A stretch of 64,000 bases of DNA from Streptomyces sp. NBC_01262 (GTDB lineage Bacteria > Actinomycetota > Actinomycetes > Streptomycetales > Streptomycetaceae), in contig NZ_CP108462.1 in assembly GCF_036226365.1 (NCBI RefSeq), positions 8,104,001 through 8,168,000 on the forward strand. The letters are read 5' to 3'. Below are positions 43,584-52,614 of this stretch, piece after piece. The number at the start of each line of letters is the position of its first letter. The first letter of the stretch is position 1. The notes beneath the pieces are model-generated. The model saw only the letters and a program-made list of their open reading frames with translations. It was not told the DNA's origin and made no database searches. A program made the translations under genes and the position numbers.

Positions 43584-44468
43584 TCACTTCCGCCAGAATG
43601 CGGCGTACCGCTCGCCGAGACCGTCGAGGAGTACGGGATAGTCGTGGTCGGCCCCTGCCACCACGTGGCACTCGTGCTCGACCCCGAGCGTGGCGAGCAT
43701 CTCGTCCATCTCACGGACGACGCCGACCAGGCGCTCGTCCCGGGAGCCGACCATCAGCCGGACCTTCAAGTGGTTCCTGATCTCCGGGGAGTTGGCGAGA
43801 AGCAGCGTCCAGGGGCTGACCGCGTCGTAGTACGCCTGATCCCCGAAGAACGTGTTGGCGACCCGCTCGTCGGGCTCCAGCGAGAGGTCTTTCAACAGGG
43901 GCGGAGCGATGGCTGACACCCGGGCGAAGATCTTGGGGTACTTGAAGCCGATGTGGAGTGCGCCGAAGCCTCCCATCGAGAAGCCCTCGATCGTTCTCGC
44001 CCACGGCCCGGGGATCGTCCGGTAGGTGGCGTCGACATGGTTGACCAGGTCGCCGGCGATCGTCTGCTCCACCGGGCGCGCGCCGTCCTTGGAGTCGACG
44101 TACCAACCGATGGGCAGGGCTTGCGGCAGCACCGCGATGGTCGGCGGCATGGCGCCGACGCGGATCGCGGCGTCGATCCGCTGCACCGCGGCGCCGCCCT
44201 GGCGGGCGTTGCCGAAGCCACCGTGCAGCCAGTAGACGACCGGGAAGCGGGCATCCGGATCGTCTTCGTAGGCGGGCGGCAGGTAGATCTGGTAGCTGCC
44301 CTGGAGCTCCCCCTTGCCGCGGTCGCGCGATCCCTGTGGGTAGAGGCCGAACCGGGTGAGCTCCTGGTCATCCTGGACGGTGTCGATCCACTGCTGTTCG
44401 AAGACGGCGAGTTCTTCCGGGGTGTATTCCGGGATGTGCTCTGGGGCGTGTGCGGTGGGCGCGGTCAT
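43584..44468 (-). CDS. Esterase D-like alpha/beta hydrolase
   Basis: A 294-residue hydrolase of the putative esterase (EstA/Fes-like) group: VVYWLHGGFGNARQGG, the nucleophile motif TIEGFSMGGFGALHIG (serine at about residue 166) and a histidine in VAGADHDYPVL. It should cleave small esters. The ATG at 44468 gives MTAPTAHAPEH. It is coupled to the carboxylesterase gene, so two different esterases are made together. Confidence 0.88.
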   Translation of the reverse strand: MTAPTAHAPEHIPEYTPEELAVFEQQWIDTVQDDQELTRFGLYPQGSRDRGKGELQGSYQIYLPPAYEDDPDARFPVVYWLHGGFGNARQGGAAVQRIDAAIRVGAMPPTIAVLPQALPIGWYVDSKDGARPVEQTIAGDLVNHVDATYRTIPGPWARTIEGFSMGGFGALHIGFKYPKIFARVSAIAPPLLKDLSLEPDERVANTFFGDQAYYDAVSPWTLLLANSPEIRNHLKVRLMVGSRDERLVGVVREMDEMLATLGVEHECHVVAGADHDYPVLLDGLGERYAAFWRK

Positions 44469-44599
44469 GTATACGGTCCTTGTTCTTCACCGGTGGGGGT
44501 AATAGGGCGTGGTCTTGCAGGAAGCGGTTGTCGGTACCCGGGTGTGGGATGCCCGGGTGCCGGGCCCGGTCGCCCCGGATCACCTGACCTGGGCAGGGG

Positions 44600-45035
44600 G
44601 ACCACGCCCAGCTGCACGTGCCAACGGAGCGGGTACGCGGGGTGCATCTCGATCTGGTTGAGCGCGGGCACCACGCCGGTCTCCCGCTCCAGCCGCCGGA
44701 TGTGTGACGCGGCGAAGTTGGACGCCCCGATCGAGCGGACCAGCTCCTCATCACGGAGTCTGATCATCGCCCGCCAGGAGTCCGGGTAGCGGTCCAGCAG
44801 GGGCAGGGGCCAGTGGATGAGGTACAGGTCGACGTAGTCGAGGGCCAGCCGTCGGCGGGCCTGCTCGCCGCGGTGGCGACGGAGCCAGGCCGACGCCCTG
44901 CTCGTTGTGGTAGGCGGCGCCGGTGTCGATCAGGTGGTAGCCGGCCCGCAGGGCGTGCCGGACGGTGTCCTCTGACTGTGCGTCGTCCATGGGCGCGGTG
45001 CCCAGACCGATGGCGGGAACGATATGGCCACAGCC
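44600..45035 (-). pseudogene. Aldo/keto reductase remnant (diketogluconate-reductase type)
   Basis: Pieces of a second aldo/keto reductase are found in three frames: AIGLGTAPMDDAQSEDTVRH with LIDTGAAYHNEQGV near 44900-45020, then LDYVDLYLIHWPLPLLDRY near 44790-44840 in another frame, and SIGASNFAASHIRRLE to NQIEMHPAYP near 44640-44750. The segment with the catalytic lysine is deleted and the C-terminal third is lost. It cannot make an enzyme. Confidence 0.8.
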
Positions 45036-45459
45036 CGTTCCTGGCTTGGCGGATCATTCCGGCGTCGACCAGTTCGGAGAACGCCGAGGCGGTCTCTTCG
45101 AGGGAGACGCCCTGGTCGTCGAAGTGCGCGAAGTACAGATCGATCCGGTCGGTGCGCAGCCGCCGCAGAGAAGCCTCAGCCGCGCGTCGGATTTTCGTGG
45201 CGATGACCATCTCATCACGGGCTCCGGAGGTCTTCAGCCAGGAGCCGATGATGGATTCCGAATCGAATCCGGCGATTTCCTGCACTGGCGGCCGGTAGGA
45301 GTCCGAGGTGTCCAGGAAGTTGCCGCCACCAGCCCGGTACGCGTCGAGCAGTCGATGTGATTCCCGGGTGCCGGCCTTCATGCCGAAGACCGTCCCGCCG
45401 AGCGCCACGGGGAACACCGAAAGGTCGGTCGAGCCCAGGGGACGGCGAGTTTCACGCAT
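45036..45459 (-). pseudogene. Aldo/keto reductase, truncated and fused to a second reductase remnant
   Basis: The frame starts well: ATG at 45459 after AGGAG, then MRETRRPLGSTDLSVFPVAL, FLDTSDSYR and ESIIGSWLK. Two defects follow. About fifteen residues are missing between VIATK and RRAAEASLRRL, and the protein stops resembling the family after LVDAGMIRQARN, just before the GVSNF strand. There the DNA switches to a different aldo/keto reductase in another frame. Compare the intact gene at 50353-51270. Confidence 0.8.
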
Positions 45460-46316
45460 GGTCGATACTCCTGGAATGTCGAACTCCATGTGGGGGTCGG
45501 CCGGTATCTGTCCGGCCGTGAACCAGTGCCCCACGAGTGGGCGGTCACATGCCGACCGAGCTCGTGGGGGTGTCGGATCCGGAAGGTCCGTCTGCTGGCC
45601 GTGGCCACTCGAATGCGGCCGTGGGGGCGGCACAAGGCGGCCTCATGCGGTACCGCCAACGCGGTCCTGCCTACCTCTTACGTGGAACGGAGCCCGCTGA
45701 CTGGCGCTGGCCTTACCTGGACCGTAAGGCCATGACGGCATGCTCCGAAAACCCCGCTCTGCCTATGGCAGCGGGGACGCGGAGTCATTTCTTCTTGGGA
45801 CGCTCGCACCATCCGGCCGAGTCATCGCCCGCGGTGCCGGCGTTGACCACTCCGGAATGGTGGGCCCAGACGGCAGCACGGGAGCCGACACGCGATGAGA
45901 TCGGCGATTCCGATTCCACGATGCCTCCCTGTCGCTGCGGCGGCCGACGAGGGCCGCGGGTCTGTGAGGCCTCAGTTTGGTCAGCTTCGGCGTCCGTGTC
46001 CAGCGGGTGAACGAGTTCGGCCTTCGACCGACCGCAATCTAAGGTTGTACGCAACGACGGGACGGTTTCGTCCCGGGCGTACTACTGTCCTCGCCGTGGT
46101 GCGCGGGCTCCAACTGGCGCTGGCGTTCGGACGCACCCACCGCAGGCGTACCGCCTGCCTTCCTGATTCTGAGCCGTGATCGGCTCCCATCTCTCCTCGC
46201 ATCAGCTGTGACGCTGCACGCCCGCGGCCTGATGCTGCTTCGTAGCGCCGACGAACCCGGGGCCGCGATCTCGTCCGCCCGCATGCCACGACCCGCGTGG
46301 GAAAGGAACAGCCCCG
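45460..46316. other. Long gap with debris
   Basis: No intact gene is supportable in this 857-base stretch. It holds a coding remnant at 45796-45840 that recurs at 56881. The remainder shows no motif I recognise. CAATCTAAGGTTG near 46035 resembles CAACCTAAGGATG near 56656, so part of the upstream region of the two minus-strand esterase cassettes may be duplicated. Confidence 0.45.
45796..45840 (-). pseudogene. Unidentified coding remnant (copy 1)
   Basis: The minus-strand frame ends AGDDSAGWCERPKKK and a stop. The second copy at 56881-56924 encodes the same GDDSAGWCERPK with only synonymous base differences in that stretch, which shows it was once translated. I do not recognise the parent protein; a transposase C-terminus is possible. 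Confidence 0.5.
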
Positions 46317-46691
46317 ATGACCATCACGACCGACTCGGTACGCACGCTGGAGAGAACCCGCATCCAGGCCATGTTGGCCAACGACGTGGCCTGTCTGCGT
46401 AAGCTCATCAGCCCGCGGTGCTCCTACGTTCACACGACGGGCAGGCTCGACACAGGTGAGTCCTATCTGGCGAGTCTCGGCGACGGCCTCTTTCGGTATG
46501 AGGACCTGTCGGTCTCCGATCAGTCGGTCACACTGCAAGCAGCCACGGCTGTCGTCGTGTACCGGCTCTCGGCGCGCATCGTGATCGACGCCGAGCCCGT
46601 GGTGTCGGAGAGCCGGTGTACCGCGGTATGGGCGGAGCGGCACGACGGCATCCAGGTGATCGCCTTTCAGGCGACCCCCGTGAAGCCGTAG
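46317..46691 (+). CDS. NTF2-like (DUF4440/SnoaL-type) protein
   Basis: A 124-residue protein with the pattern of the nuclear-transport-factor-2 fold: an N-terminal helix pair (VRTLERTRIQAMLANDVACLRKLI), YVHTTGRLDTGESYLASL, then four strands. Members are small enzymes or ligand-binding proteins such as isomerases and cyclases. The ATG at 46317 follows GGAAAGGAA. It is isolated on the plus strand among non-coding island sequence, so its partner is unknown. Confidence 0.8.
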   Translation: MTITTDSVRTLERTRIQAMLANDVACLRKLISPRCSYVHTTGRLDTGESYLASLGDGLFRYEDLSVSDQSVTLQAATAVVVYRLSARIVIDAEPVVSESRCTAVWAERHDGIQVIAFQATPVKP

Positions 46692-47516
46692 CCGGCACAC
46701 CGCGGCGCGCTTCATGAATCAGACCGCTGACACGACAAGGAAACGCAGCATGCCGGTCTCGCTGCCCGTGGCTGGCCGACGTCGCCGTGGTCCGGTGCGC
46801 ACGCCTGGCGGCCGCGTTCCGGACCGCCGGGAACCCGGCCTCGATCCGAAGGCGCAACTCGCAAGCGTGCTGCACGTCTTCACTCATCCGGGCAAAACAG
46901 GTACCACCGACGACAGGCTCGAACTGCTCACAGGAGGCTATTGCCTTCGAGTAAACGTTGACTTAATCTGGCTGTCATATCGTAAGGAGGCGAAGAATGG
47001 TTGCGAGCAGCAGCTCTGTGCTGAATCAGAGGCCGCGCCTGCCTGCCGCGTAGAACCCTTCGCCGCGCAGTTGTGCCCCACTTAGTCAGGAGCGGGCATA
47101 TGTAGCTGCGTCTGGGCGTCGCGCAGTCAGCCATTGGAATGCCGCTGATGCGGCAGTGGTTTGTAGCGCGACAGCTCTCATGCGTACCCGCGGGTTACCC
47201 ACGCGATGGCGCGCATTCGTGTGCGACCGAAGACACAGGTCAGAGCATCACGTCGACGGCCAGTAGATTGCCGCCGATGTTTCCTCACTTGCGTGGGCGA
47301 TGATTTATCACCCCAACCCGGGGGATTGACGCGCGACAACGTGCATTCACATGCGATCGAACACGCAGGGCCGCTCATTGTGGGCTCCAAGTGTCTCGAC
47401 GCGCACTGTCGGTATTGTGTCGTCGCGCATATGGAGCCGCATGCGCTCGTCAAATAATGATGCGACCCCTTTTCCGATCTAGGCGTACAACGCGGTACAG
47501 CAAAGGCGTCGGACAA
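46692..47516. other. Gene-poor, relatively AT-rich stretch
   Basis: No recognised gene occurs here apart from an 18-codon frame at 46997. Composition from about 46900 to 47500 is visibly lower in GC than the chromosome. It contains TTGACT at 46958 as a possible -35 element. It precedes the MFS importer operon and may include its promoter and foreign DNA. Confidence 0.45.
46997..47053 (+). other. Possible 18-residue leader or truncated gene start
   Basis: The frame MVASSSSVLNQRPRLPAA has a near-perfect ribosome site, AAGGAGG, six bases before the ATG and a possible TTGACT promoter element upstream. It may be a leader peptide, a small peptide gene, or the start of a gene whose body was lost. 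Confidence 0.3.
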
Positions 47517-48788
47517 GTGACAGATATAGAGTCAGCACGCTACTCAAAACGCGCAACCATACTCGGCGCAATGGCGTCGTACCTCGACGGCACGACGTCG
47601 GTCAGCGTCGGCGTCTCGATCGTTCTGTTCAACTCGATCTTCCACCTGAACCCCTGGATGATCGGCGTACTCGTATCCGGATTCCAGTTGGCGTTCGCGG
47701 TCGGCGCGATCGTCGGAGGCCGGCTCGGGGACGTGTTCGGCCGGCGGGCGGTCTATTCGGTCGATCTCCTGATCTGCGCAATGGCGATGCTCGTCATCAT
47801 CATCGCGCCGAACCCGGCGGTGCTCGTAGTCGGCTTCGTGATCACCGGGCTCGCGCTCGGAGCCGACATACCCGCCTCTGTCGCCCTTGTGTTCGAGGAG
47901 GCGAGTGCGGGCCGTCGCGGATCGGCCGTCGCCATGAGCCAGGTGTTCCTCTTCTCGGGCGTGGTCCTCACCCAGTTCATCGGTATCGGCGTGTCGGACC
48001 TGGGCGGTCTCGGCGCTCGCCTGCTCTTCGTCCACCCCGTGGTCGTCTCGCTGATCGTGTGGTTCCTGCGCCGGGAGATGAAGGAGTCGCCGGCCTGGGA
48101 GCAGGCCAATGTGACCGTCGATGCGCGGGCGCGGAGGAAGCGGGATCTTCGGCTGCTGCTCAGTCAACCCTACGGAAGCGCGCTCATCGCGATCACCGTG
48201 TTCTACGTCTTCTCCTCCGTGTCCGGCAACATCACCGGGCAGTACAGCACCTACCTGATCACGACGATCTCGAAGTCGACGGTGCTCACCGCGACGATCG
48301 TGTCCGTCGGGACGACACTGCTGCTCATCGCGGCGGGCGTCGCATTCCAGCGGCTCGTCGATCGCACCGCCGCGAGGCGGGTGCTGTTCGTCCTCGGCAC
48401 CGCGCTCACCGCCGTGGGATCCCTCGTTCCAGTCACAGCCGGATTCAGTCTCTGGTCGGTCGTCGTGATGCTCTGCGCGACCGGGGTCGGCTTCGCATGG
48501 GCGGGAGAAGGCCTGTTCCGCGTGTGGACCCAGGAGATCTTCCCGACCGAGATCCGCAGCACCTCGCAGGGCCTGACCTACGGCATCGGCCGGTTCGCCA
48601 TCGCCGGATACGGCGTGTTCGTACCGGCTCTCGCCGCCACCGGCCCGACCGCGCTGATGGTGGTCATGGCGGCCTGCGGCGCGGTCACGGCGCTCCTCGG
48701 GCTCCTGTGGATCCCGCAGCTCACGCGTGCCAGGTCCGTCGCACGCTCGGCCGGGGCCCCTCTTCGGCTGTCGAGGGCCAGAGGGTAG
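47517..48788 (+). CDS. MFS transporter, sugar/acid-porter type
   Basis: A 423-residue, twelve-segment MFS protein. It has the GGRLGDVFGRRAVYSVDL loop between segments 2 and 3, TEIRSTSQGLTYGIGRF in the C-terminal half typical of metabolite and sugar porters, and a basic central loop (ARARRKRDLRLLL). It probably imports the compound degraded by the enzymes that follow. The GTG at 47517 after AAAGG was chosen; the open frame upstream runs through low-GC non-coding sequence. It begins a plus-strand operon of transporter, UPF0303 protein, two GlcG/HbpS proteins, aldo/keto reductase and a broken Gfo/Idh gene. Confidence 0.9.
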   Translation: MTDIESARYSKRATILGAMASYLDGTTSVSVGVSIVLFNSIFHLNPWMIGVLVSGFQLAFAVGAIVGGRLGDVFGRRAVYSVDLLICAMAMLVIIIAPNPAVLVVGFVITGLALGADIPASVALVFEEASAGRRGSAVAMSQVFLFSGVVLTQFIGIGVSDLGGLGARLLFVHPVVVSLIVWFLRREMKESPAWEQANVTVDARARRKRDLRLLLSQPYGSALIAITVFYVFSSVSGNITGQYSTYLITTISKSTVLTATIVSVGTTLLLIAAGVAFQRLVDRTAARRVLFVLGTALTAVGSLVPVTAGFSLWSVVVMLCATGVGFAWAGEGLFRVWTQEIFPTEIRSTSQGLTYGIGRFAIAGYGVFVPALAATGPTALMVVMAACGAVTALLGLLWIPQLTRARSVARSAGAPLRLSRARG

Positions 48789-48860
48789 ACCCGGCGATCA
48801 CTGACCATCCTCGTCGGCATGCACACCGACAGCACACCTTCCCTACCGCAGGAGACACGT

Positions 48861-49325
48861 ATGTCCCGTCCCATTCCCACCTACACCCTCGAAGAGATCC
48901 AGAAGGAACCCGATCGCGACTTCCCCCGGTTCGTTCGCGACGACGCCACCCGGCTGGGAGAGATCACCGTCGGCATCATCCGCGAATGGGGCGTGAACCT
49001 CTGCGTCGACGTCCACATCGGAGACGAACTGGCATACCGGGCACAACTCGGTACCACCGGGCAGTTCAACGCCGACATCATCCGGCGGAAGATCCTTACG
49101 GTCAACAAGTTCGGCCACAGTTCGCTGCTCGCACGACTCAAACGCGACGCCGATCCGGGCTTCGGCAGTGAACTCCCGGAGGAGTACGTCGTCGCCGGCG
49201 GCTGCATCCCCATCTTCGTCGACGGTGTGATGACGGCGAACATCTCCGCCTCGGGCGAGGAGGACGCCCTCGATCACGAGGTCATCGCCGAAGCGCTCGA
49301 CCGGTTCGCGGCGGAGCGCAACTGA
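48861..49325 (+). CDS. UPF0303/YBR137W-like haem-degrading-domain protein
   Basis: A 154-residue protein of the family annotated as haem-degrading domain or UPF0303, distantly related to GlcG/HbpS. Recognisable stretches are FVRDDATRLGEITVGIIREWG, QFNADIIRRKILTVNKFGHSS and VVAGGCIPIFVDG. The ATG at 48861 follows AGGAGA. Its presence beside two GlcG/HbpS genes suggests a joint role, perhaps in binding a cofactor or product of the pathway. Confidence 0.85.
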   Translation: MSRPIPTYTLEEIQKEPDRDFPRFVRDDATRLGEITVGIIREWGVNLCVDVHIGDELAYRAQLGTTGQFNADIIRRKILTVNKFGHSSLLARLKRDADPGFGSELPEEYVVAGGCIPIFVDGVMTANISASGEEDALDHEVIAEALDRFAAERN

Positions 49326-49396
49326 GCGCCTCGGGGTCGGGTGGCGGGACGTCCCGCCACCCGGCCCGGAGCATCGCCCAACGGACAAGCCGCCCC

Positions 49397-49840
49397 ATGA
49401 GAGGTGCGCAAGGAATGAACATCGCAATCGCCGAGCAGGTCATCGGTGCCTGCGTGAAGCAGTCTGCCCGAATCGGAAAGCCGGTCGCGGCCGTCGTCGT
49501 CGATCTCGAAGGCCGGGTCGTCATGGCACGCCGCGCGGACGGCGTTCGAGACCTCGTCCTGCAACTCGCCACCTCGAAGGCGTACACGGCGGCGATCATG
49601 GAGCGTCCGACCCTCCTTCTGGAGCAATGGGCACACCTCACCCCCGACGCTCTCGCGCGGCTGTCGTCGCTCGGTCCTTATCCGATCATGACGGGCCCCG
49701 GAGGGTTCGTGATCAAGCAGGACGGCGGTCTGCTGGGTGCCTTCGGGGTGTCCGGCGCTCGCGGAGACGAGGACCAAGCCATCGGCGACGCAGTGCTCGA
49801 CGAACTCGGTTTCGAGAGAGATTTCGCCGCGTTCGACTGA
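49397..49840 (+). CDS. GlcG/HbpS-family protein (copy 2)
   Basis: A 147-residue GlcG/HbpS homologue: KPVAAVVVDLEGRVVMARRAD, LATSKAYTAAIMERPT, PGGFVIKQDGGLLGAFGVSGARGDEDQAI. An ATG six codons in (MNIAIAEQ) is a possible start, but the AAGGA next to it is too close. No signal peptide. It lies in the importer operon directly before another family member. Confidence 0.87.
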   Translation: MRGAQGMNIAIAEQVIGACVKQSARIGKPVAAVVVDLEGRVVMARRADGVRDLVLQLATSKAYTAAIMERPTLLLEQWAHLTPDALARLSSLGPYPIMTGPGGFVIKQDGGLLGAFGVSGARGDEDQAIGDAVLDELGFERDFAAFD

Positions 49841-49873
49841 CATCGGCCAAGACCAAAGAAGAAGGGACTCATA

Positions 49874-50305
49874 GTGTCCAATATCTACCAGCCGGTCCTG
49901 ATTTCCCATCAGGCCGCACTTCAGATCGTCACGAGCGTGATCGCCGAGGGCTCGCGGCGCGGGCTGCGCCTGGTGGCGACGGTGGTCGATCCGAGCTTGC
50001 AGGTCGTCGCGTTCTGCCGCGCGGACGGTGCGAACCCTCTCAACGCGGGTTCGAGCCGACGGGCGGCGAAAACGGCGTGCGCGGACGATCGGCCGAGCGG
50101 ATGGATGAGCGACCACGACGCCATCGTTCTCGCGCTCGCCGCGGGCAACGAGGAGACCAACATGCGCGGCGGCCTGCCCATCCGGTTCGACGGCGTCCTG
50201 GTCGGCGGTCTCGGCGTCGGCGGCGCGGCTCCCGATGACAACGAGGCGGTGGCCCGGGCCGCGTTGTCGAGTGTCGACGCCGATGACCCGATGTCCGTGG
50301 CGTGA
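49874..50305 (+). CDS. GlcG/HbpS-family protein (copy 3, divergent)
   Basis: A 143-residue relative of the preceding gene but of a different subgroup: ISHQAALQIVTSVIAEGSRRG, RLVATVVDPSLQVVAFCRAD, GGLPIRFDGVLVGGLGVGGAAPDDNEAV. The GTG at 49874 follows GAAGAAGGGAC. Its N-terminus resembles the 34-residue remnant at 54705-54809. The stop overlaps a possible GTG start of the next gene (GTGA). Confidence 0.87.
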   Translation: MSNIYQPVLISHQAALQIVTSVIAEGSRRGLRLVATVVDPSLQVVAFCRADGANPLNAGSSRRAAKTACADDRPSGWMSDHDAIVLALAAGNEETNMRGGLPIRFDGVLVGGLGVGGAAPDDNEAVARAALSSVDADDPMSVA

Positions 50306-50352
50306 CGCACAAGACGCACAAGACCCAGAAAAGGAAGAAGGAGCACACACGC

Positions 50353-51270
50353 ATGGCGCCCATACGCAGAGCGATCGCCTCGACCGGGCTGGAGGTGTTT
50401 CCCGTCAACCTCGGCGGTACACCCTTCGGGCGATCGGCAGACCGACAGCAGGCGTTCGAGGTTCTGGACGCCTACCGCAGCGGCGGGGGGAACTTCCTCG
50501 ACACCGCCGACGGCTACGGTGACGGGGAATCCGAGAGCATCATCGGCGCCTGGCTGACATCCCGTGCGGCCCACGACGAATTCGTGATCGGGACGAAGGC
50601 CGGCAAGCACTCGCAACTGCCCGGCCTGCGGCGCGAGAACATCCTCGCCGCCGTCGACGCCTCACTGAGGCGCCTCGGCAGAGATCGCATCGACGTGTAC
50701 TACGCCCACTACGACGACGAGAGCGTTCCTCTCGCGGACGTCGCCGGGACGTTCTCGTCCCTCGTGGACGCGGGGAAGATCGTGAGCATCGGGGTGTCGA
50801 ATTTCCGTGCCGAGCGAGTTGAGGAGTGGCTGCGGATCGCTCAGGACGAGCATCTTCACGCCCCCGTGGCGATCCAACCCCACTACAACCTCGTTGAACG
50901 TGCCTACGAAGGCGAACTCGGGGCGGTGGCCGCCAAGCAGGGACTCGCCGTCATGCCGTACTGGGCGCTCGCGTCGGGATTTCTGGCCGGCGTCGTGAGG
51001 AACGCCGCCCAGGCGGAGAAGCACAGCGAGTTCGCCTCCCGCTACCTCGGCGAGCGCGGCGACCGCGTCCTGGGAGCGCTCGACACCGCGGCCTCGAACC
51101 ATCACGTCACGCAGTCCACCGTCGCACTGGCGTGGCTCATAGCCCAACCGACCGTGACAGCCCCCGTGGCCGGCGCCCGAACACCGGCACAGGTCGCAGG
51201 ACTCGTCGAGGCGGCAACGCTCGACCTCACCCCGGAGGAACTCGACGCGCTCTCGGCCGCCTCACGCTGA
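50353..51270 (+). CDS. Aldo/keto reductase (intact)
   Basis: A 305-residue aldo/keto reductase. It has FLDTADGYGDGESE with the catalytic aspartate and tyrosine, the lysine in FVIGTKAGKHS, the histidine in IDVYYAHYDDE, and the IGVSNF strand. It should reduce or oxidise a sugar or carbonyl with NADP. The ATG at 50353 after AAGGAG is used; a GTG at 50302 overlapping the upstream stop is possible. It is the reference against which the damaged copies at 45036-45459 and 57240-57330 can be seen. Confidence 0.92.
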   Translation: MAPIRRAIASTGLEVFPVNLGGTPFGRSADRQQAFEVLDAYRSGGGNFLDTADGYGDGESESIIGAWLTSRAAHDEFVIGTKAGKHSQLPGLRRENILAAVDASLRRLGRDRIDVYYAHYDDESVPLADVAGTFSSLVDAGKIVSIGVSNFRAERVEEWLRIAQDEHLHAPVAIQPHYNLVERAYEGELGAVAAKQGLAVMPYWALASGFLAGVVRNAAQAEKHSEFASRYLGERGDRVLGALDTAASNHHVTQSTVALAWLIAQPTVTAPVAGARTPAQVAGLVEAATLDLTPEELDALSAASR

Positions 51271-51327
51271 GTCGCCCCCGCGAGTATCGAGGGACTCCCC
51301 GGGACACCCACACAGAAGGAACGAAGG

Positions 51328-52021
51328 TTGTACTCCACACCGCCCAGGAACGACGCCATACGCTGGGGTGTCGTCGGTACCGGTTACATCGCCAACACGG
51401 TGTTGCCCGACATGATCGCGACCGAGGGCCTCGCCGTCACCGCGGTGTGCTCGCGTGACGCGGGCAGGGCTGCCGCGTTCGCTCAGAAATGGTCCATTCC
51501 CAGGGCGTTCGACGGCCCGGAGGCACTCTTCGCGGATCCGGACATCGACGCCGTCTACGTGGGAACACCGGTGAGTACGCACTTCCCTCTCGCGCAGGCG
51601 GCTCTCCGGGCCGGCAAGTCCGTTCTCGTCGAGAAGCCGTTCACGCTCGACGCGCAGGAAGCCAGGGAACTGGTCTCGCTCGCCCGGTCGCAGAACGCCT
51701 TCCTCATGGAAGCGACGTGGACGCGCTTCAACGCGGTCGTCAAAGCCGCTACGGAACACGTCGCGAACGGCGTGATCGGTGACGTCCGCACCGTCACGAC
51801 CAACTTCGGTCGCAACCTGGATTCCGCCCACAACGCGTGGCGCGCCGAGCTGGGGGGAGGAGCGCTTCTGGATCTCGGCATCTACAACGTCGCGCTCACC
51901 CACCACTTCCTGGGCGGCGCGCCGATCCGGATCAGCGCGTCGGGGACGTCCGCGGACGGCTTCGACACATCCTGTGCCGCCGCCATGGAGTACTCGCGGC
52001 CACCTGCCCGTTTGGCGGCGG
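51328..52021 (+). pseudogene. Gfo/Idh/MocA oxidoreductase, C-terminally truncated
   Basis: The N-terminal Rossmann domain is complete: RWGVVGTGYIANTVLPDM, VGTPVSTHFPLAQAAL, VEKPFTLDAQEA, and the second domain runs to GFDTSCAAAMEYS. About 85 residues found in the intact homologue at 53726-54691 are missing. The frame then enters unrelated sequence and stops at 52032. The start is a TTG at 51328 after GAAGGAACGAAGG. The break joins it to the end of a carboxylesterase gene, so it is a deletion scar. Confidence 0.8.
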
Positions 52022-52138
52022 TTCGACGGTGAGCCGCTGACCATGGAACTCGGTGACGCGTTCAGCCCCCGAGCGGTCGCGAGCGCGACCGAACTGGATT
52101 TCTTCCGGCGCTTCTTCGCCGCGCGCCCCAAGCGGTGA
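52022..52138 (+). pseudogene. Carboxylesterase C-terminal remnant
   Basis: In a frame shifted from the preceding gene the translation is FDGEPLTMELGDAFSPRAV, then LDFFRRFFAARPKR and a stop. This matches the ends of the two intact island esterases (ATMEIGDRFG to LMADQRAW, and TTFEVGTAFG to RFFAARKAW). It is the tail of a third esterase gene whose body was deleted. Confidence 0.75.
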
Positions 52139-52204
52139 CAACAAGGAATCGACGGAGGTGGCGCTGGTCGACGGCGTCCACCGACTCGTCAAGGCGCTGA
52201 TCGT

Positions 52205-52330
52205 GCATGGCTGACGGTGTTCCTGCCGCCCGCCTGCTCGCCCGGCCTCAACCCCGTCGAGGGCGTGTGGGCGCACGTCAAACGCAGCCTGGCCGACCTC
52301 GCAGTCGTCGCCCTCCCTCGACCGCGACAT
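52205..52330 (+). pseudogene. IS630-family transposase C-terminal fragment
   Basis: The frame reads AWLTVFLPPACSPGLNPVEG, then VWAHVKRSLADLAVVAL. NPVEGVW contains the third acidic residue (glutamate) of the DDE catalytic triad of IS630 transposases. The upstream catalytic part is absent. It sits directly at the esterase/Gfo-Idh scar and may have caused it. Confidence 0.75.
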
Positions 52331-52460
52331 CCGCACAGCGGAGGCGCCGGACCCGGTGCGCGTCCGACCCGGCGCACGCGGAGGGCCGAGAACCAACGCG
52401 AACCGGGCCAGGACGAGGTCCCAGCGTCAGTGGCACATCCCGGTCAGCGCCCCGCATACC

Positions 52461-52577
52461 TCACCGCCGGGGCCCTGCCGTGTCCCCGCCCCGGCCGCAG
52501 CCCACCACGGCGACCGGGACGATCCACTCCGTCCCGGCCGCGGTGAGCCGGCGGGCTTCCTCGGTGGGATCTGACAT
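52461..52577 (-). CDS. Short frame after the isochorismatase gene, uncertain
   Basis: A 38-codon frame, MSDPTEEARRLTAAGTEWIV and then PVAVVGCGRGGDTAGPRR, follows the isochorismatase-like gene on the same strand with a weak AGAGGGA ribosome site. The first twenty residues look like a natural N-terminal helix and strand; the end looks random, so it may be a truncated gene. Not recognised. Confidence 0.25.
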   Translation of the reverse strand: MSDPTEEARRLTAAGTEWIVPVAVVGCGRGGDTAGPRR

Positions 52578-52614
52578 CGGGGGCCATTTCCCTCTGACTT
52601 CGCTGATCTTTCGC

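Larger units (their letters stand above)
52139..52614. other. Gap with transposase debris
   Basis: It contains an IS630-type transposase fragment at 52205-52330 and a short minus-strand frame at 52461-52577. No complete gene is present. Confidence 0.5.

Noticed and set aside
47178..47516. 112-codon minus-strand frame in the low-GC stretch
   Set aside because: Cysteine- and arginine-rich composition without a ribosome site or recognisable motif.
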